From NCBI GenBank assembly GCA_007844125.1, contig CM017559.1:37067004-37131003 (forward strand): a stretch of 64,000 bases of DNA, in the 5' to 3' direction. Positions 15,401 through 25,256 of the stretch are shown here, one piece after another (position 1 is the first letter of the stretch; each line of letters starts with the position of its first letter). The DNA is from Sinonovacula constricta. Its lineage: Eukaryota > Mollusca > Bivalvia > Cardiida > Solecurtidae. Both the position numbers and the translations under genes were made by a program. The notes below the pieces were generated by a model. The model made no database searches. It was not told where the DNA came from and saw nothing but the letters and a program-made list of their open reading frames with translations.

Positions 15401-16025
15401 ACTTCATAGACAGGCATGTTACACCAGACACCGGTCTGCTACACCAGAGGCAGGTTTGTTACTTCATAGACAGGCATGTTACACCAGAGACCGGTCTGCT
15501 ACACCAGAAGCAGGTTTGTTACTTCATAGAGATGCATGTTACACCAGACACCGGTCTGCTACACCAAAAGCAGGTTTGTTACTTCATAGAGATGCATGTT
15601 ACACCAGACACCGGTCTGCTACACCAGAAGCAGGTTTGTTACTTCATAGAGATGCATGTTACACCAGAGACCGGTCTACTTCACCAGATGTAGGTTTGTT
15701 ACTCCATAGACAGGCATGTTACACCAGAGACCGGTCTGCTACACCAGAGGTAGGTTTGTTACTTCAGAGACAGGCATGTTACACCAGAGACCGGTCTGCT
15801 ACACCAGAGTCAGGTTTGTGACTTCATAGACAGGCATGTTACACCAGAGACCGGTCTGCTACACCAGAGGCAGGTTTGTGACTTCATAGACAGTCATGTT
15901 ACACCCGCGACCGGTCTACTACACCCGAGAGCGGTCTGCTACACAAGAGATAGGTCTGTTACACCAGAATTGTGTGTCACATATAGGTCTGTTACGCCAG
16001 AATTGTGTGTCACACCAGAGGCAGG
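3491..16025 (+). repeat. Satellite, 60-bp trimer section
   Basis: About 205 copies of a 60-bp unit made of three diverged 20-mers in fixed order: gttacaccagagaccggtct, then gctacaccagaggcaggttt, then gttacttcatagacaggcat. The first 20-mer contains the perfect 10-bp palindrome AGACCGGTCT in most copies. Longer periodicities are superimposed: 360 bp around 12096-12456, 540 bp around 13356-13896, and about 2 kb at 8029-11926. The register slips by one base at a few places (near 5020, 8035, 10070 and 11930). The last copies (15900-16025) degrade into a short doublet containing ccagaattgtgtgtcaca. Open frames up to 477 codons occur in several frames and both strands because 60 is divisible by three. 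Confidence 0.97.
8029..11926 (+). repeat. Two tandem higher-order satellite copies (2039 and 1859 bp)
   Basis: A distinctive variant block, ttgatagagatgatgttaca followed by a ggtgtactacaccagatgta segment, recurs at 8029, 10068 and 11927. The order of variant 60-mers between these landmarks is the same in both intervals (for example the cacgcgtgttacacc, agagatgcatg and ccatggacatgcatg variants). The second interval is shorter by 180 bp, exactly three 60-mers, which implies loss of whole units. A third copy starts at 11927 and soon diverges. This nested structure implies recent amplification of multi-unit blocks by unequal exchange. Confidence 0.85.
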
Positions 16026-16721
16026 TCACATCACCATATAGCTGTGGAAACAGTTGCCAACGTACACCAAATACACATGTCAGTTTAATGCTGCAGCAAT
16101 TTGCTACAGCAATAACGGAATACCGACTCTACCCAGCTTCCGTCGGGATTGTGTGTAATAATGCGCAATACATTATATAAGGCAATACTTATTGATAACA
16201 GGTCACCAGGACTTCTGTTATTTTTGGAAAGTAGAACTAGATCACTTTCAAGCAAACTTTAATTGTAATAACTTCCTGTTTTGCCACTCTACTTCATAAT
16301 TGTTATTTTATTCCTATACAATACCGCGTACAATACCGCGACAGCTGTTATTTTCTGTCACAGTGATTTTCTCTTCTGTGTTTTATCTACGTTCTGTCCG
16401 AATAACAAAAAATATAAATCTACAGACTTCTTAAATTTTCGTAACAGGTTTATTTAACACACTTAAAACTCACGAGCTCACAGTTTTTAATTATTTTTAT
16501 ATGTAAAAGTCATTTTGTACGCAACATGTCTGTAAACTGTAAATGTTATCGTACGAAGTACAACACGTATCAAAAAGACACCCAAGTTTAAGGTGACCGA
16601 TTAATATTGCGTAAATTATACGGCACTTTCCATGTCATCTTAACGTGAATTGGTTACTGTATAGTTTTTTCATAAGAGTTTAAATGTTAATAATAATGAT
16701 ATTTTATTATTGTTCCTTTAT

Positions 16722-16811
16722 AATAATAATAATAATAACAATAATAATAATAATTATGATAATAATTACATAATAATGATAATAATGTTGTTGTTGTTGT
16801 TGTTGTTGTTA
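16722..16811. repeat. (TAA)n followed by (GTT)n microsatellite
   Basis: Imperfect ATA/TAA repeats to about 16785 are followed by an uninterrupted GTT tract to 16811. Confidence 0.9.
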
Positions 16812-17219
16812 AGAAACAATGACACTGTTCATACATTTACTAGCATTCTTCACTGACAGTATTCGCTTGCAAATTACCGCTGACCGAGTAAAGAAACACC
16901 TCTCTGGTTCTTCACTATAAGCAGGATAATGGTGGATTGATAATATTGACATTTGTATTTTCAAAGAAGAATTCGTCATTTTTACATTAAATGCTATGAT
17001 AAAATCATAAATCTACCGCCGCTTCTGCATTAAGTAAGGCTAGCAATGTCAACTGTGACCAGAAATAAAACATTTTACTATGCGAAAACACAGTAAACGT
17101 AATGCAAATATCGTGTTATGTGTCACTATGATATAAATTCGTTCCGAATATTCGAATATGATTCGAATACACGTAACGAATATTGGAATATCATTTTAAG
17201 ATTCAATTTACATCCCTTA

Positions 17220-17314
17220 TATTTGGTATTTACCGCGATAAAAAATGAATGAATCTTGATTCATACTCCCACCCCATCCCCTCCACTACCAAAATGTTCT
17301 TGATCCGACCCTGA
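17220..17314 (+). repeat. Dispersed repeat copy 1 (possible DNA-transposon end)
   Basis: This segment matches 17843-17940 in the same orientation: ggtatttac.gcga, atcttgattcata, a C-rich tract, accaaaa.ttct and gatccg.ccctga occur in the same order. The terminal ggatccgcccctga of the second copy resembles the inverted terminus of several hAT-like elements (CAGGGGCGGATCC in reverse). No matching left end or transposase was found, so class assignment is tentative. Confidence 0.55.
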
Positions 17315-17794
17315 ACTGAACATGTTCCCTTGTCTGATGTACTCATTTTTATGTTTATAACAAAAATACATTTGATATCTGTTACATGTACTTCTTATTA
17401 GCCTTTTTACTATTTGCCTATTTTGATAATCTATAGATTAAGAACATCGGATAAAGCAATAAGTGCACAAAAAAGAAATTCTTCAAACAAACTCGCAAAG
17501 GTTCAAATCTTATGAAAAATATAAACTTACTTTAACACAGTCTTGAACATCGCACACTCTTACACGCAGCACACACTCGCACACATACATCATATATACA
17601 GTATGTACCAAGTTATCGATATATCGGTCGTAGATTCTGAAAACAGTAGCATATAATAGGCATGGATGGATCCCCCCACCAACCAGGTAAACTAAAATGG
17701 TTTTAAAAACACGTACATGTAAGCTTAAAAATACTAGGCCTTTAAAACCTTTTTGTCTGTTGACCGCTTAGGTCGAAGTAAGGGTCCCTTACTC

Positions 17795-17910
17795 ACTCTC
17801 TCTCTCTTTCTCTCTCTCTCTCTTTGTATATATATATATATACCTGGTATTTACTGCGAAAATTTAATGTATCTTGATTCATAGCCCCCGCCCCCCCCCC
17901 CCCCCCACAC
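17795..17910. repeat. Compound (CT)n-(TA)n and poly-C tract
   Basis: A CT-rich tract (17795-17823), a TA tract (17827-17842) and, 44 bases on, a run of C with one G (17886-17906) lie within 115 bp. Confidence 0.9.
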
Positions 17911-17940
17911 ACACCAAAACTTCTGGATCCGCCCCTGATA
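17843..17940 (+). repeat. Dispersed repeat copy 2 (possible DNA-transposon end)
   Basis: Second copy of the repeat at 17220-17314, with an expanded run of C bases at 17886-17906. It ends in CTGGATCCGCCCCTGA, which would be a terminal inverted repeat if this is a transposon end. Confidence 0.55.
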
Positions 17941-18572
17941 TCATGCAATGATTTACAATAATGGAAGTCGATTATCTCGAAGTAGGATGGTGATTTTTTA
18001 TTATATCGCCAGTAACATTTGTACCAATTCTCTATTCCACACTGAATAATAAAGTAATGATCAGTATGGTGGACATAAACGTAATGAACAATAGTTGCAC
18101 ACTTCAGTTCTTTAGTTGTATCTCTCAACATTATCATTGAATCAATGTCAATAAACGTTTCATAATGATGTTAAAGACCTTAGCAGATATTTATTCTTGT
18201 TCTAGGAGAGTCAGACTAACTGCATTTGTTTGTTAAGATTGTAAGTATGTTCGGTTTGCAAATCGTACGGCTTTTTTTTTTCTCAAAATGTGGTCAAACA
18301 GGCCAATCAGATGAACTATGAAGCTATTTTGTCAAATGAAACATAATGCAAAAGGCCAGAAATACACGTCTAAACAATGCACATACTGATAAAAAAGGTT
18401 TGATCAATATGCTTTTCAACAAATGTTGACACTTGTTGTAACAAGAAATCCGCCCATTTCAGGGACATTAAAGCCGTTTTACTAAATATTTATTGTGTAA
18501 ATGTGCCCGCTGGACCGCAGCTGAAATTGGACAACTGATTTTAAGCAAAAAAATCGTACGGCTCGCTTACCG

Positions 18573-18790
18573 TCAAGTTTCAGATGCCGCCACTTCTGCA
18601 TAGCATTCACCGTCTAGTCGGTATGCCGGCGAAGTAGACCCCGCAACATAGTAAGCACAAAATGTTTTTGCATAAATTGGTTCTTTATCATGTCCTCTAT
18701 CAGAAACCAATTGATGCAACTTTGTCACCCTTGAGCATTTTGAAAAATTCAAGATGGCCGCCAAGATGGCCGCCAAAATTCTCAAAATTG
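18573..18790 (-). repeat. Dispersed module shared with 38190-38375 (inverted)
   Basis: Read on the minus strand this contains GGCGGCCATCTTG twice, then ttcaaaatgctca, gtgacaaagttgcatcaa, tggtttctgatagaggacat and gcaaaaacattttgtgctta. The same blocks in the same order occur on the plus strand at 38190-38375. It lies 300 bp past the stop of the broken gene at 19101-21005, in the same direction, so it may be that element's 3' region. Confidence 0.75.
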
Positions 18791-19100
18791 ACATATCTCA
18801 TGAATATATTATAAACCAGATTTGGATTTATTGCATGAACACGCACAATGAGAGGATAAAATGTTTTTCAACATTTTAAGTCTAAAACTATGCACAATTG
18901 CCAACCGCCAAAATACACCATTCACTTAGTTAATGTGTGTTTTTTTTTATCACATATAATTATAACATTTCTTATAAGATAGTGCTTAATTTAAGTTTAA
19001 TAGTAAACAACTAAAGCTATAAACAGGTTTCCCAGTAATAATCATGAATTGTCTACTTCTAAAGGCTATTAACGTTCAACAACATCATTCATGTTCTGGT

Positions 19101-21005
19101 TCATATGTCTATATCACTACCTGAGTCACTTAAATCATCATCACTCAATCGTTCTCCTGTGTCTTTTGTCCATTTATTTTGACAGCCATTTGTTTGTTTG
19201 CGTGAGCCACACCGAGAAGTTGAACATGATAGTTCTGACAAACAATTTTCGATCTTTGCTCCATCTATACATAGTTGGATCCATGCAAGGTTGATCCGGA
19301 TCCAATGCGCTGCGCCAAATGCATGCTTGGTAGTAGGCCTGTTTTACCTTCTCAACAAATGATTCAGATATTAGAGGCAAAGTTTGATGTTTTGGCATTT
19401 TTTGATCTGACTTCTTTCCCATATTTGTCAGCCAAATATCATATCTCACATTTGAAATGTTGCCATCTCTCTTACCATAACAGGCAGTAATAAAACAAGT
19501 GGCCTCCAAAAACACATCTTTCATGTTTGCGCTAGTACTGGCAAGTGTGAATCCTCGCTCTAGCTGTTTAACAACTTTTGCTTTCCCAATACCATTTATT
19601 TGAGCAACAGTGTTGCATCCTGATCGAGCATGAGCAGTAAAAGTTGGGGGACTTTATCTGCGTGAGCTTTGTATGTTGCTTTGATATCAATGATAGATCG
19701 CTGGGCATTGGTTCCTCCCATCAGAAGATTAGAGGGCATATTCAGAATAGAGTAGAAATGTAACAGTAGCACAAATACCACTGTGTCATCACAGATCATG
19801 GTCACAAACTTTGCTCCCTGTGAAGCTGCATACACAATCTGTTGAGGAATGATAACGTCAGCTACTTATGGCTTGTTCTCAGATCTTCTCTGTCAGTAAC
19901 TACTCCTTTATGTATTTCTATGTCTTTGGGGACATCTGAAGAACCAGTGACTATCAAACTGTGTACAGCAGTTTCAGACAACATTTTCGCTTTCTCTATG
20001 TGATGCTTACAGATCATGTCAATGAGCTGGACTTTGTTGTCTGTGTTTGTCAGAACTGTAGTTTGAGTTATTAGTGGCACTGTGGGAGTCAGCTTGTGCT
20101 TAATACTGTCTTTTGTACTCCACGATTGTTTCGTGTGCTGGTTTTTATGCTCTATGGGCTATATGTATCAAAGACGAAGTACACATCACACACTTTCAAT
20201 CTCTTAAACACATACTGCCAAAAATTGTCCTGGTATGTCTGAGCTGTGCCATTTGTATCCTCATCTTTGTCCCGTAGGCTACTTAGATCTTGAATTAGTC
20301 TACTGCACATGTGAAGGCTGAGGGCCGATCTTTTTAAAGCTGATTCACTAAAGGTTAATCCAATAATGCGACCTGGGCCATGTCCATAACGCATAAGCAT
20401 CGTCTTAATAAACATATCCGACCATATGACATTCCTCAACCCTTCTCTGTGTCTCATGTCATGTTTTCCCTTCTGGAATTTTGCAACCACTTCATTTGGT
20501 AGGTTCTTAATTGACCTTAAGTAGTACAAACCATACCTCGCGTAGTCATGCAGTGCAGCGAAAAAGTATGGGATATCATTGACAAAGCATGAAGATGTAA
20601 GGACCAATCTCCTACTCGGTCGGCCCGAACAAACACCATCGTTATCAAAACTGGTTTGATGAGACAGTCTAACCAGAGTTTGGCTGTTCTACTGTTGGAC
20701 GCCTTCTTCTCCAGGAGGTTGGTGAAGTCTTTGAAGTCGTCAGTCTTTGCAATTGCACCTCTTATAACCTCTACACACACCATCCTCAAAGCCCGAACTT
20801 TCTGTGGAAACGTTTTGCCTGTCAACATTCGTGTCACTCTATCAAAGGCAGCCCTAATCACATCCTCTAGCCCTCTGTTGGCCATTAAAACACCAACACC
20901 CCCACAAAGCTCATCAACATATGCATGCCTCCTAATCGAGGGTAGAAGTTTGGAAATATCTCTGGATGGACCCACATAACATTGACCATTACTCAGCATA
21001 TTCAC
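19101..21005 (-). pseudogene. Broken transposon-associated gene with a nuclease-like (PIN-like) module
   Basis: Minus-strand fragments line up in order with a large family of uncharacterised invertebrate proteins that I recognise from memory and that behaves like a mobile element. From the N-terminal side: a segment with LWLDCLIKPV and RVGDWSLHLHA (21005-20590); then YFFAALHDYARYGLYYLRSI (20580-20152); then a stretch with IVTGSSDVPK (about 20080-19862); then ADVIIPQQIVYAAS and ICDDTVVFVLLLH (19860-19630). After a frame change comes SGCNTVAQINGIGK where the family has SGCDT, and finally YQACIWRSALDPDQP (19524-19174) and an acidic tail ending at a stop at 19101. Frame changes occur near 20590, 19860 and 19640, with in-frame stops near 20150 and 20100. 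The Asp-to-Asn change hits a residue I take to be conserved. Function of the family is not established here; the nuclease label rests on motif resemblance only. Confidence 0.7.
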
Positions 21006-21542
21006 ATATTTTCCAATATCCGGAAATTAGTCATATCCGGATACAATTACACTTTTAAGGGAAACTGAAAATAACCAATCCATATGTCAAGCACATTGTG
21101 TACATTTTAACCTTGACAGTTTTTAACTAGACGATATCTACAAATAATGTGTTTAAAAAGAATAATTATGGGGTTTTCATACAAAACAACACAATAATTT
21201 GCTTATATTTTGAAAAATTCCCACCTAAAATACCTTTTGACTTTTGGAAAGAAAACTACTATAAAGAATGCAGATTTATGCCTGGAGAAAGAGGTACAAC
21301 TGTAAAGAGTACTTATCGTCAATTTGTGGCCGGGAATAGCATGTTTATTGATGAAGAAATGGAAAAAAAAAATCCCCAAAACAGGGTTTTTTACAAAATA
21401 ATTTTAAAGTTGCTACAAGGGAAGTAATCACAACGTTTTTGTACTTAGTTCAATATCTTTTTTATATTATAAAACACATGTTTATCAATTTTAATTTGAA
21501 AAAAATATTGTATAAACAAAGTATATGTTTTTAAAAAACTGA
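21006..21542. other. Flank between broken gene and palindrome
   Basis: AT-rich DNA. An open frame of 92 codons (21149-21427, plus) begins MFKKNNYGVF and contains KENYYKECRFMPGERG; I do not recognise it, and no paralogue or splice signal supports it. It could be a relic of the element that received the palindrome. Confidence 0.4.
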
Positions 21543-21548
21543 GTTATG
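21543..21548. repeat. Left target-site duplication GTTATG
   Basis: GTTATG abuts the first base of the left arm and is repeated directly at 37964-37969 after the last base of the right arm. Outside and inside these six bases the flanks do not match, so the boundary is sharp. Confidence 0.85.
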
Positions 21549-21576
21549 AGTAGTATATAGTGCGTAATTTCACAGA

Positions 21577-21770
21577 ATGCCTGCAGCCCTGCAGCCCTGC
21601 AGCTGTCACGTGACCCCTCCTTATCAGCGTGACGTCATCACCTTATCAGCGCGTTGTCATGGTTTCCGCAGCCTGCTGCCCCGCTGGAGTCACGTGTTCC
21701 TCTTTATCATCGTGACGTCATGGACTTATCAGCGCGTTGTCACGGTCTTATCAATACTGTTATCGGTGAA
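21577..21770. promoter_or_regulatory. GC-rich subterminal block, left
   Basis: Unlike the AT-rich rest of the arm, this block is GC-rich. It starts with three CTGCAGCC-type repeats and contains CACGTGA and CACGTGT E-box-like sites, two perfect TGACGTCA (CRE-type) palindromes, and three TTATCAGCG motifs, two of them in the longer form TTATCAGCGCGTTGTCA. Such a cluster next to the terminus could be a binding region for replication or transposition proteins, or a promoter; the sequence alone does not decide. Confidence 0.5.
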
Positions 21771-22345
21771 CGGTAGTAAGTTTATTTTTTAAATCGCGGT
21801 ATCTAACGGAACCTATCCTATCCAACCGTTATAATAAATAAATATTTTTAAAACTAAGATAAACGGATAATTTACGAGTCGATACATATCATGACGCAAT
21901 ACCTTAGTTGTTTAATAAGCGATAACTTTTATCTATTAATCAAGTTTCTATCTCCATCCTCCGCATGGTTGTTTTAGTGGATCGGTGGTAAGTTTATTTT
22001 TAAATCGTGTTATCTAACGGAACCTATCCTATCCGACCGTTATAATAAATAAATTAAATATTTTTAAAACTAAGATAGACGGATAATTTACGAGTCGATA
22101 CATATCATGACGCAATACCTTAATTGTTTAATAAGCGATAACTTTTATCTATTAATCAAGTTTCTATCTCCATCCTCCGCATGGTTATTTTAGGGGGTCG
22201 GTGGTAATTTTATTGTTAAATCGTGATATCTCACGACACCTATCCTATCCGTCCGTTATAATAAATAAAATATTTTTTTTTAAAACGAAGATAGACGGAT
22301 AAGTTACGAGTCGATACATATCACCACAGAATTCCTTAGTTGTTG
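21771..22345 (+). repeat. Three tandem subterminal repeats of about 213 bp, left
   Basis: Copies start at 21771, 21983 and 22199 with cggt.gtaa.tttatt. Each continues through tctaacggaacctatcctat, a ccgttataataaata segment and acgagtcgatacatatca; the first two also share aagcgataacttttatctat and ccatcctccgcatggtt. The third copy is cut short near 22345. Their position just inside the terminus recalls the internal repeats often found in Polinton terminal inverted repeats. Confidence 0.9.
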
Positions 22346-22625
22346 AATGTTTAAAATGAATACAAAGTGTAAGATATGTTACTACGATAACTAAGGTAAA
22401 CAATGTCCACAGCACCTCTTACTTTCCCCCCTTGTAACGTTATCTATATGTCAACAACGGGCACGCGACACATTCATTAGTGGTACGACGGGGTCCTCTT
22501 ATCAGTAAGGATGAGTTTCGAATCGAGCCCATATTTATAACACCCATTACATATAGTTAACAAAAATAAACACACACACAAACTATGTTTTTTTATCCAA
22601 TTATTTATTTATTTTTTTATTTATT

Positions 22626-23749
22626 TTACAAATGATCCACCAAGTCTTTAAGTTCTTGGATCTGAAACGAGACAAAATATAATACACGTAACGATGCATT
22701 CTTTTTCCAATTGAAACTAAATCATAAATAACCTATTCCAAAGGCTAATTGCTATGTCGTGTAATGTTATATTAATTACAGTTCCGCTAAACAAATCTTT
22801 CGGTTCTAATTTACAATAACCTTATACCCTTTAAACATTTTATTATTTATTCATCTTATTGAGTATTATACCTTTTCAAGTATGGCCCTTTTCAGGGCCA
22901 TATTGGGGTCGACGGATTCCTCCATCATCGATTGGTCGGTCTATAAGAAAAAATAACATTGAAATACGTAAACAGTCAATTACGATTGTACCGAAGTAAA
23001 AGGCTAAAAAGGTTAACAAGTATTTTTTTACCGACAGACTAGTACTACCAGGTTAATTACATAATAAACGTCGAACTAGAATCCCCCAAATTAGGATATG
23101 ACCCAAACTCGCTATTAGAAAACTATCACAGTTATATTATACTTACCGAGGACGAGGCGTAAATTATCTGAAATAAATAATCACATAGTACCCTTTATTA
23201 CTGTACGTCAATAATATAGCCAGTTAAAATAATAGCAAATGCCTAACGTAAATAAATTACCGTCGTTTCAAATAACAACGCTAATATGATGTAATAGTTA
23301 TCTTCGAAGCTAATGAATCCGTTAATTTAAAAAATATGATGTTTTCACTCACCGACAAATCCAGTTTCGGCTCCTGGAATGAAAACGAAGTATACATTGA
23401 AATTATAGTTTTAGTCAGCAACGAACACGTTGTTTCTGTTTTCAAGGGGTTAGTGCAAACAAACAGAAATGTACAATACCATACTTAATAGGGATGTGAT
23501 AGATAAAACTACCTTACTCGTAGCCTAGTGATTGTAGTATGTAATGATAACCGTTTCATTTACCAGCGTCTTAATCTAACGATGATATTTGAACGTTTAA
23601 AACGATTGGTTAACGAATGCTAATTACCACGGAGATTATTGACGTCGATCCGACTTCATTGTGATTAAAACCGAACAGTGGAAGAATAACATGAAGAGAA
23701 TGGTACTTACAATCAATCGCTTGGAGGCTAGTCTGTTTGGAGAAGCCAT
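22626..23749 (-). CDS. Five-exon micro-exon gene, left-arm copy (61 residues)
   Basis: Minus-strand exons are 23711-23749, 23353-23373, 23147-23167, 22872-22940 and 22626-22661. Their lengths (39, 21, 21, 69 and 36 bases including stop) are all multiples of three. Every intron has GT and AG ends (gtaagt, gtgagt, gtaagt and gtataa donors), and the joined frame stays open to TAA. Exon 1 starts at an ATG about 45 bp after a TATAAATA box and encodes MASPNRLASKRLI; exons 2 and 3 encode EPKLDLS and IIYASSS. Exons 4-5 encode an acidic then helical segment (about residues 28-61), with hydrophobic positions in a 3-4 spacing, I..I..L...V..L, suggesting a coiled coil. AATAAA-like signals follow the stop. 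I recognise no homologue. No signal peptide or membrane segment is visible. The splice model is inferred from sequence only. Confidence 0.62.
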
Positions 23750-23790
23750 TTAGACATGTGTAAACTTTTACAAATATTTCAAACAGGATG

Positions 23791-23798
23791 TATTTATA
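23791..23798 (-). promoter_or_regulatory. TATA box of the left micro-exon gene
   Basis: TATAAATA on the minus strand, 42-49 bases upstream of the predicted start codon, at a distance compatible with a short 5' leader. Confidence 0.5.
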
Positions 23799-24061
23799 AT
23801 GGTTCAATCATCATGTTTTAGTGATGCATACTTATCATATCATTTTATTTATATCACTTCTTTTAAAAGTATGTGTATATTTTTAAACATTCTTATACAA
23901 CAAAATAAATGATAAAACTAACGAGTTCTTATGTTTTTGTAAATTAGTTTCTTCAATGTTTTATCCATGATTTCATTTTTTCCTTTTATATTTAAGATAC
24001 TGCTTGAATGTTTTTCGGTTATGTACAAGTGTCTGTGCACATATTATTTTGATACAAAAAT

Positions 24062-24691
24062 CCAGGTAGTTACATAGGTGTTACTCAACTGTATCAGATA
24101 TTAAACCCTCAATACCCTGGAATATTTAGTGAATATTTTATTCAGAAATGGTTAGTCAATCAAGACGCTTATGCTGTTCAGCGGCAAGTCATAAGGACAT
24201 ATAAAACACCGCAAGTCCAGGTTGCAGGGCTTAATGATCGAGCGGATATGGATCTCATGTCTGTTGAAAACATTGCAAAGTACAATGATGGTGTAAAGTA
24301 TTTGCTTCAGTTGTGATAGATATTTTGTCACCGTTTTTAATTGTTCGCCCACTATTCAATCAAAATTCGCAAACAATTATACAAGCAGTCGAAGAGATTT
24401 TTACAAATACGTAAATGAATAAAAATAAGGACTGACAAAGGTTCATAATTCATAAAACACGATTTTAGGAACTTTATGAAAAAACAAGGATTATATTTAT
24501 TTAATACACCAAGTATGTCAAAAGCGAACTATGCTGAAATAGTCATTCGTACGTTACGAGGTTTGTTATTTAGAATGATCAGGCAAAAACTAAAATATCG
24601 TTACATCGATAACTTACAAGCTATTGTTAGTAGTTATAACAATTCAACATATCGGAATCAAGGGTGTCAGTTTTATCAACATTTTATTTAA
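24062..24691 (+). pseudogene. Polinton-type integrase relic, left arm
   Basis: The first frame (from 24062) reads through GSYIGVTQLYQIL, WLVNQDAYAVQRQV, TYKTPQVQVAGLNDRADMDL and AKYNDGVKYLL, matching the N-terminal and first catalytic parts of Polinton integrases (W-L-x2-Q-x2-Y, then the first Asp, then KYNDG-x-KYLL). A stop at 24314-24316 coincides with a frame change after which ID-x-LSPFLIVRPL and AVEEIFTN continue. A later frame holds RTDKG with the second catalytic Asp, then a stop where the family has Glu, then FMKKQGLYLF, a catalytic Glu in NYAEIVIRTLRG, and YRYIDNLQAIVSSYNN. Thirty-three positions separate the second Asp from the Glu. The reading ends where tandem module A begins (24665), so the C-terminal region is missing. 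All three acidic residues survive, but the gene is inactive. Confidence 0.85.
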
Positions 24692-24706
24692 TTTGTTTAC
24701 GTGATC

Positions 24707-24714
24707 TATAAAAG
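24707..24714 (+). promoter_or_regulatory. TATAAAAG box at the start of module A, left
   Basis: A canonical TATAAAAG lies 40 bp into module A. At the equivalent places in module B it has decayed (ctattaaatgg near 26740 and ctatttaagga near 26840). This suggests that each module once started with a promoter firing toward the palindrome centre. Confidence 0.35.
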
Positions 24715-25169
24715 GGGTATGGATAACACGTTCGTATTTGTTTAGTACGTTGGATTGCAATGCTTAGCAACATTAAAATGAGAGGATTTTACACCGTTTC
24801 ATAGCAGTTTATTTAACTACGATTTATTGTGATGACCGCAAAATAGCATTTCATGTAAACAGTATATGTCTTTTTTATAGGATTTTTTGTTCTTTGGGAA
24901 AATGTTTATATATGCGTTTATAAAAAAAAAGTAATAATGCTTTATGATGATGTTTATCAATTATGGTAGAACCAGCGTACAAACACCACCTCATTGCAAG
25001 TTCATAGCCTCAAATACGACTCGAACGCAGTGAGACGGCGGAAGGTCCTGTAAATGGACCGTGATTAATTTAAAGAAGGGTCTTAAAACGGACCCATGTT
25101 TATGTACAGTGTTAGGGTCTTGGAAGGTGAGGTGGAAGGCGGGGAACTTTTTTAAATGATGATTTCATG

Positions 25170-25256
25170 TTCAAAGTACACCTTAAACAAAATTGATACT
25201 CAGGTTCATCGAACCCTTTGTCAACCTTATCGGGTTCGATGCAAGCATGTTCCTGA
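25170..25256 (-). pseudogene. Cys/His-motif coding relic of module A, left
   Basis: Minus strand reads Q-x-H-x-C, then KGFDEPEYQFCLRC. The paralogous frame of module B has the same spacing (see 28314-28637). Upstream the frame is interrupted by stops, so only the core survives. Confidence 0.45.

Larger units (their letters stand above)
16026..18572. other. Non-coding stretch with simple repeats
   Basis: No gene is supported. The stretch holds a trinucleotide tract (16722-16811), a CT/TA/C tract (17795-17910), two copies of a 95-bp dispersed repeat, and a short cluster of ATTCGAAT motifs near 17150-17175. The open frame at 17793-18137 (minus) runs through the microsatellite and has no recognisable domain. 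Confidence 0.6.

Noticed and set aside
21149..21427. A 92-codon frame just left of the palindrome as part of the mobile element
   Set aside because: It lies outside the target-site duplication and has no mirror copy; retained only as an unrecognised frame in the flank description.
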